Part shown: positions 1 through 11,571 of the stretch, in pieces
Numbering within the stretch: position 1 is the stretch's first letter
Layout of the letters: every line of letters starts with the position of its first letter
Assembly: GCF_002878395.1 (NCBI RefSeq)
Contig: NW_025861879.1
Coordinates: forward strand, 178,701-242,700
Direction: 5' to 3'
Source of the DNA: Capsicum annuum
Taxonomy: Eukaryota > Streptophyta > Magnoliopsida > Solanales > Solanaceae
Length of the DNA stretch: 64,000 nucleotides
Program-made: the position numbers and the translations under genes
The notes under the pieces: model-generated
What the model was told of the DNA's origin: nothing
Database searches by the model: none
The model's input: the letters and a program-made list of their open reading frames with translations, nothing else

Positions 1-993
1 GTTAGTTAAAAGAAGGTGCAAATCCTATTGCTCAACCCTTCGGAAGTTCTGAAAAAGAAATTTTAGCATCTATTTGATTTGAGCTATCATTACCAACATT
101 GATGGTAAACCTTCTTAGATAAATTTTTCGGATTCCTAGTTTAGGTAAATTATTTGAGGTACCGAAACTTAATTGCTAACGACAAGAATTATAGGTAGCA
201 AGGTACGGTCTTGGATGCAAGGTTTGATAAATTGAAAGTTACCATGGAACTCTGATGGTTTAGTAATCTAATTTTATCATGGAGTTAACCTAAACAAGAA
301 AATTAACACTACAATAGATATGATGTGATTATAGGTTTGATCCAAGAAAGTGATATTAATCGTTTGAGGTGACAAGTTTGGTATTTCAACACATATACTG
401 TGAGTAGTAACCTTCCCATGATTTGTGCTTTTATTGAACTTGCATATCTTATACATGATTTTGATGAAAACAAGAATTACTAAATGCTTGAAATTGCATG
501 TGGGGCAAGTCTTTTACTTGATATGATATTGAAATTGGGTATTTGAGATATTCATAAGATATATTTGTCGTTACTTGGGATATGATCACTAATCTTATGA
601 AATTTCTTTAATTATATGAGAAATAAGTATTTTTTACATGTGGTTTATTCAAGTTTAAAAGTAATATAATTTGATATGAACTTTAATTGCTTTGTACTAT
701 TCTGAAAAATACTTTCATACGAATATCTATTGTTTACAAATAAAGTATAAGTGTGAGTAGACCTTAATTTGAATCCCATAGCTAACAGCAGAATCATTAG
801 ACATGGTGAACCTTGAATTTATTAATTACTGATAAAATCCTTGCTAGTGGGAAGGTAGAACTAGCATACTGTTATTGATCTCCCTCGACTAGGGACCTTC
901 TGATATGATATTTGACTATTTTATAAAGGTTCCACTATTATTGGCTTTAATTGATGTAATGCCATACTAATTAGAAAATTAATTCTTGGAAAC
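1..993 (+). repeat. Element O 5' LTR, left part (starts before window)
   Basis: This stretch aligns collinearly with 28446 to about 29440, the 3' LTR of the same element, so about 256 bases of the LTR lie before the window. It ends at 993 where element T is inserted, and resumes at 23115. Apart from LTR sequence I see no coding content. Confidence 0.85.
989..993. other. Target site duplication of element T, left copy
   Basis: GAAAC at 989-993 is repeated at 23115-23119, immediately outside the TG (994) and CA (23114) ends of element T. Removing 994-23114 plus one copy restores collinearity with the uninterrupted O LTR near 29430. Confidence 0.85.
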
Positions 994-3262
994 TGTAACA
1001 CCCCGCAAAATTGTCCATGCATTAGCTCATGGTAATATGCTCTTAGAGTTAAATAACTAGAATATTGTCAAAGAGACTTGGTCTTATTTTTGGCTTCCAA
1101 AATGAGTAAAGTTTAAACCATAAATAATTTCCCTTATTACAATTTTTTATAATGTAGGAAATTAAATGAACTTTCCGTCGATATAAGATTCGCCCAATCC
1201 GATACCGGGATAAGAATTTAAGGCTAATTTAATTCCTAATCATAAAACACCATCATTTTGGTGCTTGGCATGTCGTGGAGTAGGCCTATTTAGCAATTGT
1301 CAAATTCTAGTAGCATAGCGCGATTGTAGCGCATCGCACTGAGGTTCCAGGTCCCAACCAGTGGGACAACGCGATGGCTCCGAGTTGCGGTGACCTTAAT
1401 AATTCCCATCATCAATTTTCAGTGAGCCACCGCAATCGTGGCACGTCGTGGTGGTCCATAAAATAGGGCTCCCAATTATATTCTTATTCCATCTCATTTA
1501 GGGTTTATTGGGTATTTTCACCCCCTTATCATCTTAAACACGAGATTTTAATCCCAAATGACCTCATTATTAATATTTTCATCAGAAACCATCAAAAATA
1601 CACCTTAGGGTTTCAAACAAGAAAACCCAAACAACTCAAGATTCAACTATGGATTTTAGAAATTGATTGAAGATTTGGGATCCCCAAGCCGTGGGCATCA
1701 AGAATCATCCTTTAATTTCCTAGATAGAGGTACGTGAGGTTTATCCTAAAAACTACATGGGATTATCAATACTAGAACGTTATTTAAAGATTATCAAGGA
1801 TGAATTTTAAAGGGGTTTTGGAGCTTATGATTTAACTTTCGCATCTTAGGTCTGTTGATGATAGTTTTGTTTTGTTCTTTAGGCCTTTCCCCCTTAAATT
1901 GATTTAAACTTATATAAATATATATGATATTGAATATTTGATTGAGAGCATTATTATTGAAACCCCTCTCTTTGATGGTTAGAGTTGATGAACTTGGTGG
2001 GAATGATTTGAGATGCTTGTTTAATTTTTTGAAGGGGATCTTTTCAGTATTTAAGTATTTAACATGATATTTATGATTATGAGAGGGAGTTTCTTTTTAT
2101 GATTTCTTCCTTGTCTTAAAAAAGAAAGAATTATCTATGAGTGATATCTTTGACATGACCACCTTGTGTATGTGAAATGGTGAAAAAGAGAGTTTCTTGC
2201 ATATGTTTACATGAGCTTTAACAAAGAGTTTCTTGAATGATTTATTGATATGGTGGTCCCAGATTTAAGTTTTGAAACAGAGATTATTATATGCTAATAA
2301 TGGCTCAGAAATGAGACTTGAAAGTCATTGGTATGACGATACCATATAAATGTAAGCCATAATAGAGTTAGAGTTTTTAGAGTATGTTTTCAAATAATTC
2401 ATATCTTAAAGAGTTAAAAAAGGGAATAAAGAGAGTTAGGTGGTTGCCTAAAAAGGGCTAGAGTTCAAGTAACTCTTAGCTTAAAATCGTGATTTGTGTA
2501 TCCGGGTATATTATTTTTACACTGGTGATGGCCGTGTGGCATAGTAGAGTCAAAGACTCCAACCCTTATGGCACACTTAGCTTAAAGGCTTGCCCACCGA
2601 GTCAATGGCGATTTCCATATGGCCCATGGAATTTTAGAGTTGTAGGGTATACCACCTAGCGCAGGAGTAAAACAAAGAATGTCTCCGAGTTCAAATGATT
2701 TTCTTTCAGAGTCTTTCAGAAATGCCCATTAGATTTCTTACTATATGATATGCTTATGAACTATTTTTAAATTGCTCTCATATATGTTGAATATAAATGA
2801 TTATTTTGGATTTGATCTGCGTAGCAGTACATCTGTATAGACCTCCTACCTCTCAATTTTGGAGGCTCGGTCTAAGGGTCTGGCTAATCAGTAGAGTATC
2901 CCAGAGAGAAGTGATCTGTGCAGTGGTGATCCTTATTTGTTCCAGTAGGCCTATTATTTTAGATTATATTATTTCATTTTTTTGGTTTACTGGGGGGCCT
3001 TATCCTAGCTTTCAGATAGTTATCAGATTTTCATATAATAGATATTTCCTAGACTGTTCCAGATGTTATTTTGTTGAGTTTGGAATTCAATCCTTATTGT
3101 TAAACTAAAACCAGAGTATGACCATGTTTCCATATTTGATTATATTTCTGCATCTCCTTTTATTATGTGAATATTGTGCATGATTACCAGATAGAGTAGG
3201 ATTCTTGGGCCTTCTTGGTTCAGGATGTCCATTATGGCTTGGCCCTAGTTTAGGTCATGAAA
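994..3262 (+). repeat. Element T LTR 1 (5' LTR)
   Basis: Begins TGTAACACCCC and ends near GTCATGAAA (GTCGTGACA in LTR 3), followed directly by the primer binding site. Length about 2.27 kb, long for the family. A GC-rich short-repeat module lies about 315-470 bases into the LTR. The 103-codon open frame at 2797 falls inside the LTR and has no family resemblance. Confidence 0.88.
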
Positions 3263-3267
3263 AACTT

Positions 3268-3279
3268 GGTATCAGAGAA
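3268..3279 (+). other. Primer binding site, initiator tRNA-Met type (T copy 1)
   Basis: TGGTATCAGAGA lies six bases after the LTR end and differs from the canonical TGGTATCAGAGC only at the last base. The same site after LTR 2 (about 10058) is decayed to TGGTATCACATC. Confidence 0.85.
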
Positions 3280-3470
3280 TGGCTCATGGTCCAAGGGTAT
3301 CTACAAAATTGCATAGGGTAGAATCTTATTTATGGGATACAACAAGCCACACTTATAAGCAAGAGGCTAGTAGGAATTTAGGAATATTTCCTTTCTTTGT
3401 AATTTAGTTCGTGCTTTGAAGTCTAATCTATCCTCTAATCTATCATCTATTGCATTTCAGAAAAATAATC

Positions 3471-4350
3471 ATGCCTCCCCATCGTACTAACGATCAGAAT
3501 GCTCAGACAGATGAGGTCCGTCCAACTCATGTTATGAGGACCCAAAATAGATCTCAGACTTCAGAGATTGATACTACTCTGGAAGTCCCACTTGCTCAGA
3601 CCAGCCCACCTAGGGCACCCATAGCTCTCCGGATAGGGACTAACCGCACTCAGCCTAGTGAGAGAGAAGTATCTAATGCTTAATTCAGATATTTCATTCA
3701 TATGCTTGCACAGTTCGTAGCCATATAGACTCAATGGTTTGAAGATATTGGGTATATATCTTTTAATTCTGAGGCTATAAGAGTGGGCCAATTCATGAGG
3801 ATAAACCCGCCCAAGTTTACTGGTACTAAGGTAGAAGAGGATCCACAGGAGTTTGTGGATGTGATGGATAAGATTTTTAAGTTGATGCATGTAGATGAGT
3901 TAGAGAGGGTTGAGTTAGCATCTTAATAGCTTAAGGATGTTGTGAGCCAATGGTATAATGAGTGGGAAGATTTAAAGAGTGAGCATGCCGAGCCCATAGT
4001 TTGGGCCAAGTTCAAGGAAGCTTTCCTCGATCGGTTCTTTCCTCTCGAGTTGAGGGATGCCAAAACTGAAGATTTCATAAATGTAAAGTAGGGAAAGATG
4101 AGTGTACAAGAGTACACTCTAAAGTTCAACCACCTAGCCTGTGAAAAATAAGGGAGAAATCATCTAGGGAGATATCAGTTTGGTGCTATCGTGTGTTATT
4201 CGTATGGCCAGCTAGGCCATATTCATAAAGAATGTCCAGCAGTAAAGGGTAATGTTGGTGGATCCAAGTCATAGGCTAATTCTTCTTCACCACCACCGCC
4301 TCAGAAGGGTGCCACTTCTGCCGTTGGAAATGGCCGCAACCGGTTGTACG
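3471..4350 (+). pseudogene. gag remnant, element T copy 1
   Basis: The start at 3471 (MPPHRTNDQ) is the conserved gag start shared with the second copy at 10262. Capsid-type sequence follows, with FTGTKVEEDPQEFVD and a W-x-KF-x-x-x-F segment near 4000. A nucleocapsid zinc knuckle lies around 4195-4240, but the second cysteine of C-x2-C-x4-H-x4-C reads Tyr. In-frame stops occur at the end of the first frame (about 3681) and again near 3727, 3924 and 4088. Compared with copy 2 about 440 bases between capsid and zinc knuckle are missing, near 4140. Not functional; capsid identity is confident. Confidence 0.85.
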
Positions 4351-4379
4351 CCTTAAACAAACTCCAAGAGGCAGAGTCC

Positions 4380-7300
4380 TCACTGGATGTAGTTACTTAT
4401 AGATTGCAAATCTTTTCCCATGATGTTTATGTGTTACTTGATCTCGGGTCTACCCTTTCATAAGTGACCCCTTATGTCGCTTTTGGTTTTGGGTTTGAAC
4501 CCGAAGTGATTGCTGAGCCCTTTTAATTTCTAATCTGGTGGGGGATTCTGTGGTGGTTAGGAGGGAGTATAAAAATTATGTGGTGACTGTTTGTGGCCGA
4601 GAAACTGTGGAAGACCTCATAGTCCTAGAGATGCTTGATTTTAATGCTATCCTAGGGATAAACTGGCTTTATTCATGCTATGCCACATTAAATTGTAGAT
4701 CCCTAAGAGTCACCTTTTCTTTTCCAAATAAACCAATGATAGAATGGGGGGGGCATTCTTTAATGCCTAGAGGGAAATTTATATCTTATCTCAGAGCCTA
4801 TAAAATTATTTCTAAAGGTTGTTTGTACCATCTTATTCGAGTTAAAGATTCTAATACCGAAAGTCCTTCCTTTTTATCTGTCCCGATAGTAAATAAGTTA
4901 CCAAAAGTCTTTCCAGATGATCTCCTGGGAATACCACTTGATAGGGAGATAGATTTTGGCATTGATTTATTGCCAGATACCAGTCCCATCTCTATTACGC
5001 CATATAGAATGGGTCCAGTAGAGTTAAAAGAGTTGAAAGAACACCTATCAGATCTTCTAGATAAAGGTTTTACCCATCTTAGTATTTCTTCCTGGGGTGC
5101 ACTTGTGCTCTTCGTGCAGAAGAAAGGTGGTTCCCTTCGTATGTGTATAGATTACCGTTAGTTGAATAAGGTCAAAATTAAAAATAAATATCCTCTTCCT
5201 TGGATTGATAATCTTTTTTACCAGCTTCAGGAAGCTAAATGTTTTTCAAAGATAGACCTTTATTCGAGATATCATCAGTTGAAGGTTAGGGAGTCAGAAA
5301 TTCCCTAAATAGCTTACCAAACCTAATACAGTCATTATGAATTCTTAGTCATATCCTTCAGGTTGACTAACATCCCTGCAACCTTCCTAGATCTTTTGAA
5401 CAGCGTATTCCATCAGTTTCTAGATCTGTTTATTATAGTTTTCATTGATGATATTCTAATTTATTCCAAGAGTGAGAAGGACCATGCCAATCACTACTTA
5501 ATCATCCATTAGACTCTCAAAGATCAAGAGTAGTATGTGAAATTTTCCAAGTGAGAATTCTGCCTTAATGCTATTGCTTTCTTGGGGCATATCGTGTCTA
5601 GTGATGGGATTAAGCTTGATCCCCAGAAGATTGAGTCATTGAGAAAATAGCGCAGACCCACAACTCCTATCGATATTTGGAGCTTCTTGGGTTTGGCAGG
5701 GTATTAAAGAATATTTATAGAGAGTTTTTCTTCAAAAGCTGCACCACATACTAAGTTAACTCAGAAAAAGGTGAAGTTCGTGTGGTCTAACTCCTGTGAG
5801 AATAGTTTTGAGAAGTTAAAAGATAGGTTGACAACTGCTCTTGTTTTGACTCTTTCGAAAGGTACAAAAGGGTTTATTGTGTACTGTGATATGTCCCGTG
5901 TGGGACTTAGGTGTGTACTTATGTAGCACGGTAAGGTGGTGGCTTATGCATCTAGGCAATTAAAGGTGAATTAGTGAAATAACCCCACCCACGACTTGGA
6001 GTTAGAGGATATGGTTTTTTCACATCAAATCTAGCGGCATTATCTTTAAGGGGTAGATGTTGATGGTTTCATTGACCATAAGAGTTTACAGTATATTTTC
6101 TCGTAGAAAGAATTGAACCTCAGGCAATGGTGCTGGTTGGAATTGGTAAAGGATTATGACATGAGACTACAATATCATTCGAGCAAGGAAAATATGGTAG
6201 CCGACGCCCTTAGCAGGATGTCTATAGGTAGTCTTTATCATGTTAAAAAAGGGAAAAGAGAGGTGGTGAAGGATATTCACCGACTAACAAATCTTGGAGT
6301 ACGAATCTTAGATTTCAAAGATGGAGGGGTAGGTTTTCACGAGATAGCTAAATCATCCCTTTGTATGGAAGTTAAAGAGAAGCAGATCGAAGATCCCATC
6401 TGGATGTAGATCAAGAAAGATGTGGGTCAACAGAAGGTAATGTTCTTTTAAATTGGTGGTGATGGTATTTCGAGATATTAGGGTAGATTATGTGTGCCAG
6501 ATGTAGATTGTCTACGGAAGAGAATTCTTGACGAAGCTCACACTTTGAGGTATGTTGTTCACCCAGGCTCTACCAAGATGTATCATGATCTGAAAACTAT
6601 TTATTAAAGGACTAATATGAAGCATGATGTGGCTAACTATGTCGCCAAGTATTTGAATGTCAACAAGTTAAGGTAGAACATATGAGGACTGGTGGTTCTT
6701 CCCAAGTGATTGCCTTGCCCTTATGGAAATGGGAAATGATCAATATGGATTTCATTACAGGACTTCCGAGGTCCCGAAACCAGTATGATTCTATTTGGGT
6801 AATTGTTGACAGGCTGACCAAGTTAGCATATTTTCTCCCTGTGAGGACTAACTATTTGGGAGATGATTATGCTAAATTTTACATTGAGAGGATAGTCTAT
6901 TTGCATGGGGAACCTGTATCCATCATATCTGACAGAGGTACGCTTTTCTCTTCACAGTTTTGGAGATCTGTTTAGAGGGGTTTAGTTACCCAAGTAAACT
7001 TGAGTACTGCTTTCCACCCTCAGAATGATAGGCAAGTTGTGCGCATAATTCAGACCCTTAAGGATATGGCTCCATTTAAAGCTTTGTATGAGAGAAGATG
7101 TAGATCCCCAATAGGGTCATATGAATTAGGTGAGACTCAGCTTTTCGGGCCTAATCTTGTTCATCAGGCAATAGAGGACATAAAAATAATTAGAGAACGA
7201 CTTGAAACAGCCCAGAGTAGAAAAAATCCTACGTCAATGTTAGGAGAAGAGACTTAGAGTTTAAGGTTGGTGATTGGTTGTTCCTCAAAGTCTCCCATAT

Positions 7301-7672
7301 GAAGGGATTTATACGATTCTGGAAGGAAAGTAAGCTGATTCCTCGCTATATAGGGCCATACCAAATTTTGAGAAGGAAAGATGGAGTTCCGTACGAGTTA
7401 GAGTTGCCTATAAGTTTGGGTTTTGTTCATCCGATATTTCACATATCCATGTTGAAGAAATGTATTGGAGACCATTAATTAGTGTTTCCTATAGAGGAGG
7501 TCAAAGTGACAGACTCCTTATCCTATTAAGAAGAGCCCATGGAAGTCTTGGATTGCCAAATTAGGAAACTAAGGAGCAAAGAAATAGCCTCGGTCAAAGT
7601 GTTGTGGAAAAATCAGAATATTGAAGAAGCAACTTAGAAATCAGAAAATGACATGAGAGATAAATAACCAGA
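4380..7672 (+). pseudogene. pol remnant with chromodomain, element T copy 1
   Basis: Domains in order: aspartic protease (D-L-G-S-T-L-S at about 4440, stop right after), RT ([16 protein letters not shown] at about 5100-5160, active-site FIDDIL near 5441 still readable), RNase H (about 5700-6130, ending in a VVADALSR-like stretch), integrase zinc region (6480-6680, broken), integrase core (6682-7070) and chromodomain (about 7345-7672, DSLSY and IASVKVLWKN). Stops include a CAG-to-TAG at 5159. The integrase has lost about 110 bases between 7068 and 7069 relative to copy 2, and its catalytic Glu (D-35-E) reads Val at 7039-7041. Clearly dead. Confidence 0.88.
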
Positions 7673-7794
7673 CTTATTTAATCCGGTGAATGATGAAATA
7701 GAAGTTACAATCCATGTCTTATTCTTTTATGGCCTTAGTGTACATTAAATCATGCCTGTTTGTGTTCTGTGTCATCATTCAGAGACGAATGATA

Positions 7795-7808
7795 ACAAGG
7801 GGGGATAA
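7795..7808 (+). other. Polypurine tract before T LTR 2
   Basis: A purine-rich run with six G residues directly precedes LTR 2, matching CCAAGGAGGGGATAA (20841-20855) before LTR 3. It is the plus-strand priming site of the first interior. Confidence 0.75.
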
Positions 7809-10052
7809 TAAAATACCCCATAAAATCGTCCATCCGTTAGCTCGTGGTAATATGCTCTTAGAGTTAAAAGACTAGAATAGTGTCAAAGAGACTTAGAATC
7901 ATTTTTGGCTTCCAAAATATGTAACGTTTAAACCATATATAATTTCCCTAATTTTAATTTTTTATCATTTGGAAAATTAAATGAGCTTTCCGTCGATATA
8001 AGATTCTCCCAAATTCGATACCCGAGCAAGAAGTTATTGCTTATTTAAGTCCTAATCGTAAAACACCATCATTTTGGTGCTTGGCACGCGGTGGAGTGGG
8101 CCTATTTAGAAATTGTCAAATTCCAGTAGCATAGTGTGATTGTGGCACGTCGCACTGAAGTTCCAGGTCCCAACCAATGGGACAATGCAATGGCTCCACA
8201 TCGTGGTGACCTTAAAAATCTCATTTGCCCATTTCCAGTGAGCCACCGCGATCGTGGCGTGTCCCAATGGTCCATAAATTGGGATCCCAGTTATATTTTT
8301 GTTTCATCTCATTAAGGGTATAGTGGATATTTTTTACCCCCTTTATCAGGTTAAACACGGGATTTTAATCCCAAATGACTTCATTATTAATATTTTCATC
8401 AGAAACCATCAAGAACACTCCTTAGGGTTTCAAAGAAGAAAACCCAAACAACTCAAGATTCAATCGTGGGTTATAGAAATTGATAGAAGATTCGAAATCC
8501 CCAAGTTTTCGGCATCAAGAATCATCCTTTAATTTCCTAAATAGAGGTACGTGGGATTTATCCTAAAGACTACATGGGCTTATCAACACTAGAACATGAA
8601 TTTTAAAGGGGTTTTGAAACATACGATTCAAATTTTGCATCTTAGGTGTGTTGATGATATTATTGGTTTGGTCTTTAGGACTTTCCCCCTTAAATTTATT
8701 TAAACTTATATGAATATGTATGATGTTTAGTATTTGATTGAGAGCATTATTATTGAAATACCTCTCTTTGATGTTTATAGTTGATGAACTTGTTGAGAAT
8801 GATTGGAGATGCTTGTTTAATGTTTTGAAGGGGATCTTTAAAATATTTAAGTATTTAACATGATTTTTATGATGATGAGATGGAGTTTCTTGTTATAATT
8901 TCATCCTTGTCTTAAAAAGAAAGAATTGCCTGTGATGATATCTTTTACATAACCACCTAGTGTTTGTGAAATGGTGAAAAGTAGGGTTTCTTGCATATGT
9001 TTACATGAGGTTTAAGAAAGAGTTTCTTAAATGATTTATTGATATGGTGGTCCCAGGTTTACGTTTTGAAATAGAGATTATTATATGCTAATAATGGCTC
9101 AGAGATATGACTTGCAAGTCAATGGTATGACGATACCATATAAATGTATGCAATAATAGAGTTAGAGTTTTCAGAGTATCTTTTTAGAGAATGCATGTCT
9201 TAAAGAGTTAAAAATTGGCATAAAGAGAGTTAGGTAGTTACCTGAAGAGGGATAGAGTTCAAGTAGCTCTTAGTCTAAAATCGTGATTTGCCGATTTGCA
9301 TATATTATTTTTACGCTGGAGATGGTCGTGTGGCATAGCAGAGTCAGAGACTCTAAACCTTGCAGCACACTTAGGTTAGAGGCTTCCCTACCAAGTCAAT
9401 GATGTATTCCATATGGCCTGTGGAATTTCAGAGTTGTAGGGTAAACCACCTAGCGCAAAAGTAAAACAAATAATGTCTCTGAGTTCAAATGATTTTCTTG
9501 CAGATTCTTTCAGAAATAGCCATGAAATTTCTTACTATATGATATGTTTATGAACTGTTTTTCAATTGGTCTCATATATGTTGAATATAAATTATTATTT
9601 TTGATTTGCTCTGCGTACCAATATATCTGTGTTGAACCCCTACCTCGCAGGTTCGGAGGCTCAGTCTAAGGGTTCGGCTAATCAGTAGAGTCTTCCAGAG
9701 AGAAGTGATCGGTGCAGTGGTGAGCCTTCTTTGTTCCAGAAGGCCTGTTATTTTAGATTATGTTATTTCGTTATTTTGGTGTACTGGGGGCCTTGTACCC
9801 GCTTTCTGATAGTTGTCATATTTTCATGCAGTAGAGATTTCGCAGACTGTTCCAGATGTTTGGTTGAGTTTGGAATTCATTCCTTATTGTTAAACTAATT
9901 CCAGAGTATGACCATATTTCCGTATCAGATTATATTTTAGCATCTCCTCTTATTATGTGAATGTTGTGCATGATTACCAGATAGAGAAGGATGCCCGGGC
10001 CTTCATGGTTTGGGATATCCGTCATGGCTAGGCCCTAGTTCGGGTCGTGGCA
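7809..10052 (+). repeat. Element T LTR 2 (shared middle LTR)
   Basis: Collinear with LTR 1 and LTR 3 along its length. It acts as 3' LTR of the first interior and 5' LTR of the second: a polypurine tract precedes it and a decayed primer site follows. Its first bases read TAAAATACCCC instead of TGTAACACCCC. There is no target duplication at either edge, which argues against two independent insertions side by side. The 77-codon open frame at 8299 is LTR sequence. Confidence 0.87.
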
Positions 10053-10261
10053 AACTTGGTATCACATCATGGTTCATGGTCCTTGGGTGTTTGCAAAATT
10101 GCATCAGGTAAAATCTTGTTTATGGGTGTGTAGCGCACCACACTTATAAGTAAGAGGCTACTAGGCATTTAGGAATGTTTCCCCTCTTTGTAATTTAGTT
10201 CATACTTTGGAGTCTAATCTGTCCTCACATCTGTGATCTCTTGCATCACAGAAAAACAATC

Positions 10262-11560
10262 ATGCCTCCCCGTTGTACTAACAATCAGAATGCTCAAACA
10301 GATGAGGTCCGTCCCACTCATGGGATGAGGACCTGAAACAGAGCTTAGACTTCGGAGATTGATACTACTCCGGGAGTCCCACTTACTTAGACCAGCCCAC
10401 CTAGGGCATGTAGATCTCTCCGGATGGGGACTAACAACACTCAGTTTCTTAAGAGAGAAGTGTCTAATATAGAATTTATACAGTCCATTCATATGTTTGC
10501 ACAATTAGTAGCCACACAGACTCAACAATCAAAAGATATTGGGTCTGCATCTATTAAGTATGAGGCTACAAGAATGGGCCAGTTCATGACGATAAACCTG
10601 CCCAAGTTTACTGGTACCAAGGTAGAAGAGGATCCACAAGAGCTTGTGGATGAGATAGAGAACATATTTAAGGTGATGTATGTAAATGGGGTAGAGGGGG
10701 TTGAATTAGCAGCTTACTATCTTAAGGATACAGTAGACCAATTGTATAATGAGTGGGAATATTCAAAGAGTGAGCATGCTGAGCATACAGTTTGGGCCAA
10801 GTTCGAGAAAGTCTTTGTCAATCGGTTCTTTCGTCTCGAGTTGAGGATGGCCAAAGACGAAGAGTTTAAAAATTTAAAGCAGGGAAAGATAAGTGTCTAG
10901 GAGTACACTCTAAAGTTCAACTAACTAGCCCGTTATGCTCTAGATATGACTAGTAACATGAGAGCTCCAATGATAAAATTTGCATCTGGCCTTTTAGATG
11001 ACTTAGTGCTCGAATGTAAGGGAGCAATATTGAATCAGGACATGGATTTTGCTAGACTATCAGTCCACATGCTGCAAGTTAAGGAAAAGTAAAAAGAAGA
11101 TCACTGAATCTAGAGAGAAAGAAAGACAAGAAAAGAGAGCCAAAACAACAGATCAGAGCTACAGTCAACAGTAGAGTAGGAATTGGGATAATAAATAGAA
11201 GAAGAAAAAAAAAGAATTAGAGTAATGCAAAGTCTATAGCCAGTGCCCCAGTGACTAGACGCCCATCTGAATAGCGCACTCAGGATTTTTAGCATAGGCC
11301 AGGGCTGAGGATGCAGGGTTCACAGTCTCAAGGAAGTGTAGCTCGGACCTCTTGTACATACACGCACTGTGAAAAATAAGGAAGGAATCATCTAGGGAGA
11401 TGTCAGTTTGGTGTTATGGTGTCTTATTTGTAGGGACAGCCAGGCCATATTCAGAGAGAATGTCCGGTAGCAAAGGGTAATGTTGGTGGAGCCAAGTCAG
11501 AGGCTAATTCTTCTGCACCACCACCGCCTCAGAAAGGTGCCACTTCAGCCGCTGGAAAAG
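10262..11560 (+). pseudogene. gag remnant, element T copy 2
   Basis: Starts at 10262 with the same residues as copy 1 and is the longer gag. The frame at 10424-10900 covers most of the capsid (NLPKFTGTKVEEDPQELVDE, VWAKFEKVF, RFFRLELR) before a CAG/CAA-to-TAG stop in SV*EYTLKFN at 10898. Capsid C-terminal sequence (ARYALDMTSNMRAPM) runs to about 11090, followed by a linker and the zinc knuckle near 11420-11465, where the second cysteine codon is TAG. Copy 1 lacks the segment from about 10935 to 11370. Stops also occur near 10336 and 10351. Non-functional. Confidence 0.85.
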
Positions 11561-11571
11561 GCTGCAACCGG

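Noticed and set aside
2797..3108. 103-codon open frame
   Set aside because: Lies wholly inside T LTR 1; LTRs 2 and 3 do not keep it open.
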